Source of the DNA: Venatoribacter cucullus | GTDB taxonomy: Bacteria; Pseudomonadota; Gammaproteobacteria; Pseudomonadales; Oceanobacteraceae | Direction of reading: 5' to 3' | Length of the DNA: 64,000 bases | Assembly: GCF_016132445.1 (NCBI RefSeq) | Contig: NZ_CP046056.1 | Coordinates: 1,977,501 to 2,041,500, forward strand | Shown: in pieces, positions 1-9,206 of the stretch | Layout of the letters: the number at the start of each line of letters is the position of its first letter | Numbering within the stretch: position 1 is the stretch's first letter | Translations under genes and position numbers: made by a program | The notes under the pieces: generated by a model | Told to the model about the DNA's origin: nothing | The model's database searches: none | Seen by the model: the letters and a program-made list of their open reading frames with translations, nothing else

Positions 1-251
1 AGTGCGATGAACTGAAGCTGGTGTATCCGCAAACAGAGGCACCACCGGAACGTTTCAGCACATTCAGAGCCCGGCACTACTATCTGCAGCCTTTGGCCGA
101 CTACCGTCCACAACTGCTGACCAGTGACCGTATTCAGGCGGCTAACGATGGCTTAAGCCGGAACAATACGGCAGCTGCCGTGGCTTATTGCCTGGCCCAC
201 CCACAATGGAAGCTGAGTTTACAAACCCACAAACTACTGGGTATTGATTAA
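1..251 (+). CDS. queE: 7-carboxy-7-deazaguanine synthase QueE, C-terminal fragment
   Basis: This is the 3' end of a gene that enters from the left edge; the reading frame is open from base 3. QueE is a radical-SAM enzyme that makes the 7-deazaguanine core of queuosine from carboxytetrahydropterin. The visible 80 or so residues carry the family C-terminal signature WKLSLQTHK and the upstream CDELKLVYP stretch. The radical-SAM cysteines would lie outside the window. A GTG at 21 is an internal valine codon, not the start. Identification rests on the recalled C-terminal motif only. Confidence 0.75.
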   Translation, partial: CDELKLVYPQTEAPPERFSTFRARHYYLQPLADYRPQLLTSDRIQAANDGLSRNNTAAAVAYCLAHPQWKLSLQTHKLLGID

Positions 252-257
252 CCTGGC

Positions 258-1223
258 TCAGAAGTCGGCCAGCAGTACGGTTTTTTGCTGCAGACGGCCG
301 GCTTCGTAATCACGATGCACATTAACCACCTGCGACATTGGCAGCACGTTAACCGGCAACGGGCGTATTTCGCCGTTATCGATGGCGGCAGCAATATCGG
401 CCAGGTCCTGACCAAGACTGTCACGACCCTCTTCATTTAACAGCGGCAACAGAATAAAGATGGCGTGCAGCGTCAGACTTTTGGCATGTGCCAGTCCCAG
501 TTCATGCTGCCCCCGGGCATTTATAGTCGCTACCTGCCCACCCGGCGCAGTCAGTTGCAATGCCTGTTGCAGGGCCGGACCACCAAAGGTATCAACCACC
601 TTCGGAAAACTACGGGCCAGTGCGCTGACCTCATGATGCAGACAAGCCTGCGCACCGACGTGCCGGATTAACTGCAACCGCTGCTCCGATCCGGCACTGC
701 CCACCACCCGGCAACCAATCTGACGGGCCAGCTGAATGACCATTTGCCCCACCGCCCCCGAACCGCCCAGCACACAAAGTTCATCCTGGGACTGAAGGTT
801 CAGCCGCCGGCGCAATGCCAGCGCGGTTAATGACGGCACCGGCAAACCGGCCGCCTGAGCCAGCGGGATACTCCTTGGTGCTTTAGCCAATAACCGCGCA
901 TCGGCCAGCATATACTGCGCCAGGGCGCCAGCGTGTCCACGCACACCACCGGCACAGCCATATACCGCATCACCGGGACGGAACGCGGTTACCGCATCAC
1001 CAACCGCTTCGACAACACCACTGACATCAACGCCGAGCACACCATGTTCTGGTGCAATAGCGGCCAGACCAGCGCGGATTTTGGTATCAATCGGATTAAA
1101 ACCCGCGGCCTCAACCCGCAACAGTACTTGCTGCCCTACAGGTGCTGACAGCTGACAGGAGGATAATTCCAGAACCTCAGGAGCACCCGGCCCCCGCATC
1201 CGCCAGGCGGGTACACTTTTCAC
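258..1223 (-). CDS. Quinone oxidoreductase-like MDR-family dehydrogenase
   Basis: This 321-residue protein is a medium-chain dehydrogenase/reductase of the zeta-crystallin/quinone oxidoreductase type. It has an N-terminal GroES-like catalytic fold (about 1-130) and a Rossmann domain with the nucleotide-binding motif LGGSGAVGQ near residue 153. I see no structural or catalytic zinc cysteine cluster, which fits the zinc-free NADPH-dependent branch. It starts at a GTG that overlaps the TGA of the upstream hdfR (GTGA, 4 nt), so the two are probably co-transcribed and translationally coupled. The substrate cannot be told from sequence. Confidence 0.8.
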   Translation of the reverse strand: MKSVPAWRMRGPGAPEVLELSSCQLSAPVGQQVLLRVEAAGFNPIDTKIRAGLAAIAPEHGVLGVDVSGVVEAVGDAVTAFRPGDAVYGCAGGVRGHAGALAQYMLADARLLAKAPRSIPLAQAAGLPVPSLTALALRRRLNLQSQDELCVLGGSGAVGQMVIQLARQIGCRVVGSAGSEQRLQLIRHVGAQACLHHEVSALARSFPKVVDTFGGPALQQALQLTAPGGQVATINARGQHELGLAHAKSLTLHAIFILLPLLNEEGRDSLGQDLADIAAAIDNGEIRPLPVNVLPMSQVVNVHRDYEAGRLQQKTVLLADF

Positions 1224-2089
1224 AATAAATCCCCTGCCGGACCGGGAGTACCGGCCGTAATCTGATCAATCACCTTATTAATAAGCTCTTCGCGCCCACT
1301 GGTCGCGTGGTAGCTGGCGTATACCGCACGTTTAATGACCGGCGCATCGGCCACAACGTGCAAAGCTCCCTGCTCGACAGCTCCCTGCACCAGGGTAGGT
1401 GGCAGATACGCCGCACCGCCATTGCTGAGAATACAATCCAGTGCAATCCGGCCGGTATTGGTGTGCAACACCGGTGCACGGCCACTGCGGAACTCTTGTG
1501 CATGCTGCATCTGGAAGGACGTGCCCCAGTCGACCATCACATAATTATGCTCAAACGCCTGCTGCCAGCCGCTGCAGGGCTGCGTGGACACCAGATAGAG
1601 TGGCACCTGCATCACTTCAATGGTGGTGAGTTCATCCACTTTCGGTGCGTCAAATACAAAGGCCAGATCGAGGGTGCGTTCAATAATCTGCCGCACCAGA
1701 TTACCGCCGCTGTGCGACAACGCGGTTAAGCCGATACCAGGTGAAGAACTCATAAATAAGCTGAGATGCTGCTGCAGCAATGCATCCCATAAATTCGGCG
1801 TGGCGCCAATCGACATCTGTTGCTGCCGCCCTTCCGCCATCGCTACTTCCTGGCGGATACGCTGCTCCAGCAACACACTGCTCTCCGCCAGCGGCATCAG
1901 CTTTTCACCCGCCGCCGTTAGCTGAATATTATTACGCTGACGTGAGAACAGCTCGACACCGAGCAGGCTTTCCAGCTGGCGCACACGGAAGCTGACCGCT
2001 GATTGGGTCAGATAGAGGTTTTCCGCAGCCCGGCCGAAGTGGCGGGTACGGGAGACTTCCATAAAAGTTTTGAGCAGTTCAGTGTCCAT
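1220..2089 (-). CDS. hdfR: LysR-family regulator HdfR
   Basis: A 289-residue LysR-type regulator with an N-terminal winged helix-turn-helix (about residues 3-62, containing LTQSAVSFRVRQLE) and a C-terminal periplasmic-binding-like effector domain. It lies divergent from maoP, as in Escherichia coli, where HdfR activates maoP and was first described as a repressor of flhDC. This organism uses FleQ rather than FlhDC, so the flagellar role need not carry over. The ATG at 2089 (MDTELL) is preferred to the in-frame TTG at 2098 because it matches the usual LysR N-terminus. The gene overlaps the downstream dehydrogenase gene by 4 nt. Confidence 0.85.
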   Translation of the reverse strand: MDTELLKTFMEVSRTRHFGRAAENLYLTQSAVSFRVRQLESLLGVELFSRQRNNIQLTAAGEKLMPLAESSVLLEQRIRQEVAMAEGRQQQMSIGATPNLWDALLQQHLSLFMSSSPGIGLTALSHSGGNLVRQIIERTLDLAFVFDAPKVDELTTIEVMQVPLYLVSTQPCSGWQQAFEHNYVMVDWGTSFQMQHAQEFRSGRAPVLHTNTGRIALDCILSNGGAAYLPPTLVQGAVEQGALHVVADAPVIKRAVYASYHATSGREELINKVIDQITAGTPGPAGDLL

Positions 2090-2098
2090 TTCGACCAA

Positions 2099-2195
2099 TA
2101 AATATTTTCGTTACGACAAGTTTTTTTTGTTTTACCGGTGAATCCTGGCTGACCATACTCCGCCCAAAATTACCTCTGGGGATAGTAGGTGCAGA
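2099..2195. promoter_or_regulatory. Divergent hdfR/maoP promoter region
   Basis: This 97-bp intergenic region separates hdfR (minus) from maoP (plus). In E. coli the equivalent region contains maoS, the DNA site that works with MaoP in organising the Ori macrodomain, and an HdfR binding site. I cannot identify either by consensus here. An AGGT before the maoP ATG is a plausible ribosome site. Confidence 0.45.
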
Positions 2196-2543
2196 ATGGA
2201 CAATAGCCAAGCGCAGAGTTTTGCCTGCCAAAAAAAGTTTTTTGACGACCGTAATTATCCGCATGGTTTCCAGCGTTCCGGTGACTTTACCCGCACTCAG
2301 GCGCAACTGCTGGAAAGCAAAGGCGTGGCGATGAAAGCCCTGCATGAAGGCAGCCGTCAGCCACAAACTGCGGAAGAAGAACATTTCGTAGCCGTGTGTC
2401 AGGGCAAAGAAAGCGCCACCACCGATATCGAAAAAACCTGGGCGCTGTACCTCAGCTCCTTACGGCGCAAACAGATCTACTTCACGGCCTCTTCTGCGGC
2501 CGTGGAAGGATCCGGCTCCGACAGCATCGACAGTGATGACTAA
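2196..2543 (+). CDS. maoP: Macrodomain Ori protein MaoP (DUF413, YifE)
   Basis: This 115-residue protein matches the MaoP/YifE (DUF413) family over its length: the KKFFDDRNYPHGFQRSGDFT block, QAQLLE, TAEEEHFVAVC and a C-terminal SDD tail are all recognisable. In E. coli MaoP acts in cis with the maoS site to constrain long-range DNA mobility around the origin. Such a role here is an inference from family and from the conserved divergent placement next to hdfR. The stop overlaps the start of the following protease-like gene, suggesting a two-gene operon. Confidence 0.88.
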   Translation: MDNSQAQSFACQKKFFDDRNYPHGFQRSGDFTRTQAQLLESKGVAMKALHEGSRQPQTAEEEHFVAVCQGKESATTDIEKTWALYLSSLRRKQIYFTASSAAVEGSGSDSIDSDD

Positions 2544-2976
2544 GCCAGTACTGGGCTACATAGAACACATCACCCTGCCGGACTTTGGCATAGACTGCTA
2601 TGCCAAAGTCGATACCGGCGCCTGCACCAGCAGCCTGCATGCAGACCATATCGAACCCTTTAAACGTAACGGTGAACGCTGGGTACGTTTTCATGTGCAA
2701 TTCGATAACGACCACCACACGCTCAATCAGGTTTGCGAAGCACCGGTGGTGGCGCGACGTATTATTGCCAGTTCCAATGGTCAGCGCAGCAGCCGCTATA
2801 TTATCCGCACCACACTTAACGCTGCCGGCGACAGCTGGCCCATAGAAGTAAGCCTGAGTAACCGGGGCAGCATGAAATATCCGATGCTGATTGGCCGTAA
2901 AGCCATCGCCGGCCGTTTTCTGGTCGATGTCAGCCAGCCAGCCGACAGCCTCAGCGACGACAGTAACAACGACTGA
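2536..2976 (+). CDS. Retropepsin-like protease (PF05618, RimB-type)
   Basis: A 146-residue protein of the family once named ATP-dependent zinc protease (PF05618). It carries the retropepsin-like active-site motif AKVDTGACTSSLHA at about residues 24-37 and the conserved PMLIGRKA near residue 120. In Pseudomonas a relative (RimB) is encoded with RimK, the ribosomal-protein S6 glutamate ligase; no rimK is present here. The ATG at 2536 is chosen; a GTG one codon upstream is also possible. Its start lies inside the last codons of maoP (8-nt overlap). The natural substrate is unknown. Confidence 0.8.
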   Translation: MTKPVLGYIEHITLPDFGIDCYAKVDTGACTSSLHADHIEPFKRNGERWVRFHVQFDNDHHTLNQVCEAPVVARRIIASSNGQRSSRYIIRTTLNAAGDSWPIEVSLSNRGSMKYPMLIGRKAIAGRFLVDVSQPADSLSDDSNND

Positions 2977-3019
2977 CGCTCCCGCTCCCGCCGTCCCGAA
3001 CCCGCACCAAAGCAGGGGT

Positions 3020-3048
3020 TTTACAAAGCTTTTTGCCTCTCGTATGAT
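3020..3048 (+). promoter_or_regulatory. Predicted sigma-70 promoter of argD
   Basis: TTTACA (3020-3025) and TATGAT (3043-3048) are separated by 17 bp, a near-consensus sigma-70 promoter. Transcription would begin near 3055, about 50 nt before the argD ATG at 3104 and just before the hairpin at 3063. Confidence 0.65.
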
Positions 3049-3062
3049 GCTTTCCCTTCCGG

Positions 3063-3083
3063 GGCAGCCAAGGCTGCCTTTTT
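3063..3083 (+). terminator. Hairpin plus T-run in the argD leader
   Basis: GGCAGC-CAAG-GCTGCC style hairpin (3063-3078) is followed by five T residues, the form of an intrinsic terminator. It could end the maoP/protease transcript. It also lies immediately after the predicted argD start site, so it would be the first structure in the argD message. Confidence 0.6.
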
Positions 3084-3103
3084 GTGTTTACGAGGAATTT
3101 TTC

Positions 3104-4270
3104 ATGCAGGCCATCATGAACACCTACGGGCGTTTGCCGGTAACTTTCGTCAGCGGACAAGGCAGCTGGTTGATCGACACCGAGGGCCGACGTTATCTGG
3201 ACGCCCTCAGCGGTATTGCCGTTTGTGGTCTGGGCCACGCCCATCCGGCGGTGACTGATGCGCTGTGCAAGCAAGCCGGACAGCTTATTCATACCTCCAA
3301 CCTGTACAGTGTGGAACGGCAGCAGGCGCTGGCCGAGGCATTGGTACGCGTGTCCGGTATGGATAACGTTTTCTTTTCCAATTCCGGCGCCGAAGCCAAC
3401 GAAGCGGCCATTAAAATTGCCCGCAAATATGGCCATGACCGCGGCATTCATGAGCCGGTGATCATCGTCATGACCAAGGCTTTCCACGGCCGCACCATGG
3501 GCACCTTAACGGCGACCGGCAATACCAAGGTACAGGAAGGTTTTGGCCCGCTGCTGAACGGTTTTATCCGGGTACCTTATCTGAATATTGAGGCCATCCG
3601 CGCAGTCACCGCCGCTAACCCGAATGTGGTGGCCGTGATGCTGGAACCCGTGCAGGGTGAAGGTGGCCTGGCCACCGCACCGGCCGATTACCTGCAAGCC
3701 GTGCGCGACCTGTGTACCGACAAAGAATTACTGCTGATACTGGATGAAGTGCAGACCGGCAACGGCCGCACCGGTAAGTATTTCTGCTACCAGCATTTCG
3801 GTTTTATGCCCGATGTTGTAACCACCGCCAAAGGCCTGGGCAATGGCGTACCTATTGGTGCCTGCCTGGCCCGTGGTGCTGCCGCGGAAGTGCTGAAACC
3901 GGGTAATCATGGCTCGACTTACGGCGGCAATCCGCTGGCCAGTGCTGCGGCGCTGGCCGTGGTGGAAACCATTGAGCAGGAAGACTTATGCGGCAACGCC
4001 CAGCGTATGGGGGATTACCTGCGCCAGGGCTTCCGTGAACGTCTTAACGGTAACCCGCGGCTGCAGGAAATCCGCGGCCATGGCCTGATGATTGGCCTGG
4101 TCCTGAACCAGGACTGTCCGGCCCTGATGGCTGCTGCACTGGAGCAGGGGTTATTACTGAATGTTACCTCCGGCAATGTGATCCGCTTGTTGCCGCCGCT
4201 GAATCTGAACCAGTCCGAGGCTGACCAGATTCTCGATAAAGTCACTGCCCTCATTCTGGCGCTCAACTGA
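3104..4270 (+). CDS. argD: Acetylornithine/succinyldiaminopimelate aminotransferase ArgD
   Basis: A 388-residue class III PLP-dependent aminotransferase that makes N-acetylornithine from N-acetylglutamate semialdehyde and often also serves lysine synthesis. Diagnostic features are NSGAEANEAAIKIARK, the AFHGRTMG segment, LDEVQTGNGRTG and the PLP lysine in TAKGLGNGVPIGA. The ATG at 3104 follows a good AGGA ribosome site and gives the usual N-terminus; the open frame extends further upstream but lacks homology there. It lies 27 bp upstream of argF, so the two form an arginine-biosynthesis operon. Confidence 0.92.
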   Translation: MQAIMNTYGRLPVTFVSGQGSWLIDTEGRRYLDALSGIAVCGLGHAHPAVTDALCKQAGQLIHTSNLYSVERQQALAEALVRVSGMDNVFFSNSGAEANEAAIKIARKYGHDRGIHEPVIIVMTKAFHGRTMGTLTATGNTKVQEGFGPLLNGFIRVPYLNIEAIRAVTAANPNVVAVMLEPVQGEGGLATAPADYLQAVRDLCTDKELLLILDEVQTGNGRTGKYFCYQHFGFMPDVVTTAKGLGNGVPIGACLARGAAAEVLKPGNHGSTYGGNPLASAAALAVVETIEQEDLCGNAQRMGDYLRQGFRERLNGNPRLQEIRGHGLMIGLVLNQDCPALMAAALEQGLLLNVTSGNVIRLLPPLNLNQSEADQILDKVTALILALN

Positions 4271-4297
4271 GCGCCAGACGCAGTAAGGACCTGAACT

Positions 4298-5203
4298 GTG
4301 AGACACTTTTTAACCTTAATGGATTTTTCTGCCGATGAGCTCAACTGGGTGATCGAACGCGCCATTGAGCTGAAGCAGATGCACAAACGTGGCGATATTT
4401 ACGAACCGCTGCGCAACCGGGTATTGGGTATGGTGTTTGAAAAAGCCTCAACCCGCACCCGCGTATCCTTTGAAGCCGGCATGGCGCAACTCGGCGGCCA
4501 TGCCATCTTCTTATCGCCTCGCGATACCCAGCTGGGCCGGGGCGAACCCATCGAAGACAGTGCGCGGGTGTTATCGCGCATGGTTGATGTGGTGATGATC
4601 CGTACCTTCAAGCATGACATGATTGAGCGCTTTGCAGCCCATTCTGCCGTGCCGGTTATTAACGCCTTAACCGACGATTACCATCCCTGCCAGCTGCTGG
4701 CCGATATGCAGACGTTCCGTGAGCACCGCGGTTCCATCAAAGGCAAAACCGTGGTCTGGATCGGTGATGGCAATAATATGTGCCATTCCTATATCAACGC
4801 CGCCATGCAATTTGATTTCCAGCTGCGTATTGCCAGCCCGGAAGGCTTTGAACCCGATCCGGCTCTGGTTGCGGAAGCCGGCGACCGGGTAACACTGCTG
4901 CGTGATCCGCAGAAAGCCGTGAAAGGTGCGCATCTGATTGCGACCGATGTCTGGGCCTCCATGGGCCAGGAAAGCGAACGGGAAGAACGTATCCGTCATT
5001 TCCGCCCGTATCAGGTATCACCGGCGCTGCTCGATATGGCCGACAAAGAAGTGGTGTTTATGCACTGTCTGCCGGCCCACCGGGGTGAAGAAGTCAGCCA
5101 CGATCTGCTCGATGATCCGCGCTGCATCGCCTGGGATGAAGCCGAAAACCGGCTGCACGCCCAAAAAGCCCTGCTTGAGTTCCTGCTTTGTCAGGAAGAC
5201 TGA
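4298..5203 (+). CDS. argF: Ornithine carbamoyltransferase ArgF
   Basis: A 301-residue anabolic ornithine carbamoyltransferase that makes citrulline from ornithine and carbamoyl phosphate. The carbamoyl-phosphate loop STRTR lies near residue 48, HPCQ near 129, and the ornithine-loop [10 protein letters not shown] near 258. It starts at a GTG preceded by a TAAGGA ribosome site and follows argD closely. The 3' end overlaps the convergent diguanylate cyclase gene by 13 bp. Confidence 0.93.
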   Translation: MRHFLTLMDFSADELNWVIERAIELKQMHKRGDIYEPLRNRVLGMVFEKASTRTRVSFEAGMAQLGGHAIFLSPRDTQLGRGEPIEDSARVLSRMVDVVMIRTFKHDMIERFAAHSAVPVINALTDDYHPCQLLADMQTFREHRGSIKGKTVVWIGDGNNMCHSYINAAMQFDFQLRIASPEGFEPDPALVAEAGDRVTLLRDPQKAVKGAHLIATDVWASMGQESEREERIRHFRPYQVSPALLDMADKEVVFMHCLPAHRGEEVSHDLLDDPRCIAWDEAENRLHAQKALLEFLLCQED

Positions 5204-6342
5204 CCCGCCGCGCCTGCAGCCTCTGCGCTGCAGGCCAGCGCCTCCGACTGTTCATCCAGTGTTAATTGCACCGGTGCCAGGCCAGCAACAATTCGGTTAC
5301 GTCCATTCCCCTTGGCTTCATACAGCAACATATCGGCACGGTTAAGCACGCTGTCAGAATCCTCACCGTAACAGTATTCCGTGACGCCAACCGAAACCGT
5401 CAGCGGCAAATTCCAGGCTGAAAAACGCTGATTGCGCACCTGCTGACAAATCCGCTGCAGACTGTGCTTCGCTGCCTCCAGCGTCTGGCCATTCAGCAGC
5501 AGAACAAATTCTTCGCCACCATAACGCGCCACCACGTCCACCTGCCGTACCGACTGCTGTAACAGTTTGGCCAGTTCTGCCAGCACCTGATCACCGGCAC
5601 TGTGGCCGTACTGGTCATTGATTGGCTTGAAGTGGTCGATATCAATAAACGCCAGCGCAAACGGCAATCCTTCCCGGTTCGCCAGTGCCTGCTGCTGCTC
5701 CAGCATCTGCAATAAATAGCGGCGGTTGTACAGGCTGGTCAGTTCATCCGTTACAGCCAGCTCCTCAATACGCTGCATGGCGCGGCGCAGTTCCTGATTT
5801 TTGCGCCGGTAGGCGGCCCGTAATACGGCGACTTCACGGCCCAGCACGGCATAGGTTAACAGGCTCAGGAGCAGGGTCAGCGCCACCAGCAGTTCCTTCG
5901 ACCGCAGCCAGACCTCGGGCTGCTGCCAGTGCAACAGCAGCATGACCATGCTGTAGGTCAGCACGGTATACAAAGCAAGCAGAACAAAACCTTTCCAGGT
6001 CAGCCGGAAAATACCGTACGGCATAATCGTCAGGTAGGTCATCAGCACCAGGGTACGGTTTTCCGGCGCCACCGCCAGCGAGGCGGATATAAAGGTAATG
6101 CCCCAGGCCAGAAAGGTCAGGCTCATACTGGGGTCACGGTAATGCCGGCTGCGCCCGTCCACCACCCAGAACAACATCCCCAGCTGTACCAGCCAGTACA
6201 ACAGGCTCATGCCGTACAGGGCATCCGGCCGGGGATCAGGGCTTTGCCAGTGATAGCTGAGAATAAACAACAGGTTGAACAACAAAGCACAAATACTGGC
6301 CAGTCCGTGACGACGGAGTATATCCCGCTGCAGTGATGTCAT
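5191..6342 (-). CDS. Membrane diguanylate cyclase (GGDEF)
   Basis: A 383-residue inner-membrane protein with about six predicted transmembrane segments (residues 15-165), a short helical linker and a C-terminal GGDEF domain. The active-site motif is GGEEF (275-279), a permissive variant, and an inhibitory I-site RQVD lies exactly five residues upstream (266-269). It should therefore be an active, product-inhibited c-di-GMP synthase. The membrane part has no extracytoplasmic loop large enough for a classic sensor domain, and its signal is unknown. c-di-GMP is the ligand of FleQ, encoded later in the window, but no direct link is shown. Confidence 0.88.
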   Translation of the reverse strand: MTSLQRDILRRHGLASICALLFNLLFILSYHWQSPDPRPDALYGMSLLYWLVQLGMLFWVVDGRSRHYRDPSMSLTFLAWGITFISASLAVAPENRTLVLMTYLTIMPYGIFRLTWKGFVLLALYTVLTYSMVMLLLHWQQPEVWLRSKELLVALTLLLSLLTYAVLGREVAVLRAAYRRKNQELRRAMQRIEELAVTDELTSLYNRRYLLQMLEQQQALANREGLPFALAFIDIDHFKPINDQYGHSAGDQVLAELAKLLQQSVRQVDVVARYGGEEFVLLLNGQTLEAAKHSLQRICQQVRNQRFSAWNLPLTVSVGVTEYCYGEDSDSVLNRADMLLYEAKGNGRNRIVAGLAPVQLTLDEQSEALACSAEAAGAAGQSS

Positions 6343-6378
6343 GGCGTCCTACCTTATCCTGTCATTCATTATGATTAT

Positions 6379-6410
6379 AAAAAACCGCTTCCAGACTGGC
6401 CGGTTTTTTT
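6379..6410 (-). terminator. Predicted intrinsic terminator of glpK
   Basis: On the minus strand a hairpin built from CCGGCCAG/CTGG and CCG/CGG pairs is followed by a run of six T residues, just after the glpK stop. The A-rich opposite flank makes it look usable in both directions. Confidence 0.55.
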
Positions 6411-6432
6411 GTTGGCTTTGGCAGCCACCCGC

Positions 6433-7920
6433 TCAGTCACTGCTGCGTACCCTCTGTACCGCCTGCTGCCAGCCCTGGTACAGAGCCTCCCGCTGCGCTG
6501 CCGCCAGTTGCGGCTGATAGGTACGGTCATGTTGCCAGACCCGCTGCAGATCGTCCGTATCCTGAAACACTCCGGCCTGCAAACCCGCCAGCAATGCCGC
6601 GCCCAGTGCCGTGGTTTCGGTCACCCGGGGCCGGGCAATGGTGATCCCGAGAATATCGGCCAGAAACTGCATCAGCCAGTCATTCACCACCATACCGCCG
6701 TCCACCCGCAATACCTGCGGTTGCACGCCGTCCTGAGCCATTGCCTGTAATAAATCACGGCTCTGATAGCACACGGCCTGCAGACCGGCGGTAACAATTT
6801 CTTTAATACCGGTATCGCGGCTAAGGCCCATAATCGCTCCCCGCGCCTGCGGATCCCAGTAGGGTGCGCCCAGGCCGGTAAAGGCCGGCACCATATACAC
6901 CGGGTTGTTATAACCGGTGGCCTCGGCCAGCGACTGACATTCGCCGGCACTGCTGATCAGCCGTAAACCATCCCGAATCCACTGCAGGGTCGCGCCGGCC
7001 ATAAAAATGGAGCCTTCCAGTGCATACACCGGTTGCCCCTGCAGACGATAAGCCACCGTTGTCAGTAAACGGTGTTCCGACTGCAGCGCGCGGGTGCCGG
7101 TATTCAGCACCATAAAACACCCGGTACCATAAGTGCTTTTCGCCATTCCGGGCTGCAGACAGGCCTGACCAATCAAGGCCGCCTGCTGGTCGCCGGCCAT
7201 CCCCCGGACCGGCACCGCGGCTCCCAGCAATGACGCCTCCATGGTACCGAACTCGGCGGCACTGTCTTTTACGTCGGGCAGCAGCTCCGCCGGAATATCA
7301 AACAGGCGCAGTAAATCGGCATCCCACTGCTGGGTATGAATATTAAACAGCATGGTCCGGGCAGCGTTGGTGGCGTCAGTCGCATGTACTTTGCCGCCGC
7401 TCAGCCGCCATAACAGAAAGGTGTCGACCGTTCCGAACGCCAGCTCACCGCGCTCAGCCCGCTCCCGGGCACCGGGAATATGCTCCAGCAACCACATCAG
7501 TTTGGTGGCCGAAAAATAGGGGTCCAGCAACAGACCGGTACGCTCCCGTACCAACGCTTCGGCGCCAGACTGCCGTTGCAGACGCTGGCACAGCTCAGCA
7601 GTACGGCGGTCCTGCCAGACAATGGCGTTATACAGCGGCTCGCCAGTGTGGCGATCCCACAGCAGCGTCGTTTCACGCTGATTGGTAATTCCGGCCGCAA
7701 TAATCTCGTCGGCACCAATACCGGTTTGCTGTAAAACACGGCGGGCACTGTTCAGGGTACTGTCCCAGATGGCTTGCGGATCATGCTCCACCCAGCCCGG
7801 CTGCGGAAAAATCTGGGCAAACTCCTGCTGCTGAGAAGCCAGCACGGCCCCGTCCGGAGTAAAGAGAATCGCGCGACTACTGGTGGTACCCTGATCCAGA
7901 CTAAGCAGATAACCTGCCAT
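6433..7920 (-). CDS. glpK: Glycerol kinase GlpK
   Basis: A 495-residue FGGY-family kinase that phosphorylates glycerol to glycerol 3-phosphate. The N-terminal phosphate-binding DQGTTSSR motif is at residues 9-16, the glycerol-binding NQRETT near 80, and the second FGGY signature spans the STYGTGCF and [11 protein letters not shown] regions. Length matches the family. It stands alone: no glpF, glpD or glpR is visible in the window. It is divergent from metR, with a 185-bp shared intergenic region. Confidence 0.94.
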   Translation of the reverse strand: MAGYLLSLDQGTTSSRAILFTPDGAVLASQQQEFAQIFPQPGWVEHDPQAIWDSTLNSARRVLQQTGIGADEIIAAGITNQRETTLLWDRHTGEPLYNAIVWQDRRTAELCQRLQRQSGAEALVRERTGLLLDPYFSATKLMWLLEHIPGARERAERGELAFGTVDTFLLWRLSGGKVHATDATNAARTMLFNIHTQQWDADLLRLFDIPAELLPDVKDSAAEFGTMEASLLGAAVPVRGMAGDQQAALIGQACLQPGMAKSTYGTGCFMVLNTGTRALQSEHRLLTTVAYRLQGQPVYALEGSIFMAGATLQWIRDGLRLISSAGECQSLAEATGYNNPVYMVPAFTGLGAPYWDPQARGAIMGLSRDTGIKEIVTAGLQAVCYQSRDLLQAMAQDGVQPQVLRVDGGMVVNDWLMQFLADILGITIARPRVTETTALGAALLAGLQAGVFQDTDDLQRVWQHDRTYQPQLAAAQREALYQGWQQAVQRVRSSD

Positions 7921-8081
7921 GATATGTTCCCGGCTTATTATTTTTTTATCAGTTTACTGCCACATCCAGTCACTGCCCAGCAATAACCGCAGTAACCTCC
8001 AGCCACTACCCACAAGAGCCAAAGCGGTCACAGACTTCCGGACCCGGGCGTGAGCCGCTATCATGCCAGTGTTTATTTCAA

Positions 8082-8094
8082 TGAATTTTTTTCA
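8082..8094. promoter_or_regulatory. Predicted MetR operator in front of metR
   Basis: The sequence TGAATTTTTTTCA fits the MetR consensus TGAA-N5-TTCA exactly. It lies 11 bp before the metR ATG, which suggests autoregulation. One such site can occur by chance in AT-rich DNA. Confidence 0.5.
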
Positions 8095-8105
8095 AGAAGG
8101 CATTC

Positions 8106-9029
8106 ATGCTGGATATCAAACACCTGCGCACTCTGGTGGCACTGCGTGATGGCGGTACGCTGGTGGAAGCCGCACGGCGGATGCATCTGACCCAGTCGGC
8201 ACTGTCGCATCAACTGAAAGACCTGGAAGAACGTCTGGGCGTGGCCTTATTTTTGCGTAAAAGCAAGCCGCTGCGCTTTACCCGTGCCGGGCTGGAGTTG
8301 CTGCAGCTGGCCGACTCGGTATTACCGTTGCTGCGTCAGACCGAACGCAACCTGCAGAAAATGGCCGGTGGTCACAGTGGACGCCTGCATATGGTGATTG
8401 AGTGTCACAGCTGTTTTGACTGGCTGATGCCGGCCATCAACAGTTTCCGTGACCATTGGCCGGAGGTGGAAATCGACTTAAGCACCAGCTTCCATTTTGA
8501 ACCTATTCCGGCCCTGCAGCGCGGCGATATCGACCTGGTCGTTACCTCCGATCCGGGCGCGCAGGCCGACCTGCATTACCAGCCCTTATTCCGTTACCAA
8601 TCGGTGCTGGCGCTGGCTAACCAGCATCCACTGGTGCAACAGCGTTGTATTCAGCCCACCGATTTGCGTGAAGAAACCCTGATCCATTACCCGGTTGACC
8701 GCCAGCGGCTGGATATTTTTGAACGCTTCCTGACCCCCCAGGGGATTGAACCGAAGGCCACCCGGCAAACGGAGCTGACCTTAATGATGGTGCAATTAGT
8801 GGCCAGCGGCCGTGGTGTCGCCTGCCTGCCCAGCTGGGCACTGCAGCCTTATCTGGACAGTGGTCTGATCAGCACCCGCCCATTGGGTGAACATGGCGTA
8901 TGGCCGACACTGTATGCCGCCATTCGCCGGGATCAGCTCGACAGCCCCTTTATGCAGGACTTTTTCCAGCAGGCACTGGACAGCTGCTTCCGGCACCTGC
9001 CCGGCATTCAGCCGGCGCTCAGTGAGTAA
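8106..9029 (+). CDS. metR: LysR-family methionine regulator MetR
   Basis: A 307-residue LysR-type regulator whose sequence follows MetR closely: the HTH segment MHLTQSALSHQLKDLEERLG, RKSKPLRFT, ECHSCFDWLMPA (the homocysteine-pocket region) and DLVVTSD. MetR activates metE and metH with homocysteine as co-effector. Its usual divergent partner metE is absent; the divergent gene here is glpK. A perfect TGAA-N5-TTCA site immediately upstream suggests autoregulation. Confidence 0.87.
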   Translation: MLDIKHLRTLVALRDGGTLVEAARRMHLTQSALSHQLKDLEERLGVALFLRKSKPLRFTRAGLELLQLADSVLPLLRQTERNLQKMAGGHSGRLHMVIECHSCFDWLMPAINSFRDHWPEVEIDLSTSFHFEPIPALQRGDIDLVVTSDPGAQADLHYQPLFRYQSVLALANQHPLVQQRCIQPTDLREETLIHYPVDRQRLDIFERFLTPQGIEPKATRQTELTLMMVQLVASGRGVACLPSWALQPYLDSGLISTRPLGEHGVWPTLYAAIRRDQLDSPFMQDFFQQALDSCFRHLPGIQPALSE

Positions 9030-9040
9030 ATAACAGGCAT

Positions 9041-9066
9041 AAAAAAAGGGCTCTGAAACAGAGCCC
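9041..9066 (-). terminator. Intrinsic terminator downstream of the RstB-like kinase
   Basis: GGGCTCTG-AAA-CAGAGCCC (9048-9066) is a perfect stem. On the minus strand it is followed by seven T residues (9047-9041), so it best serves the kinase gene. On the plus strand, toward metR, there is no T-run. Confidence 0.8.
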
Positions 9067-9206
9067 CCAAAAAGCGAATAAGATCGCTACATTCTCACCA
9101 CGTCTCCAAGGGATACGCGGGACACATATTGACCGTTACGTCAGATTTCGTCTGTATTACTCCGGTTTATTTATGTAACTTTTTGTTTTCAGGCAAAACC
9201 GGAATA

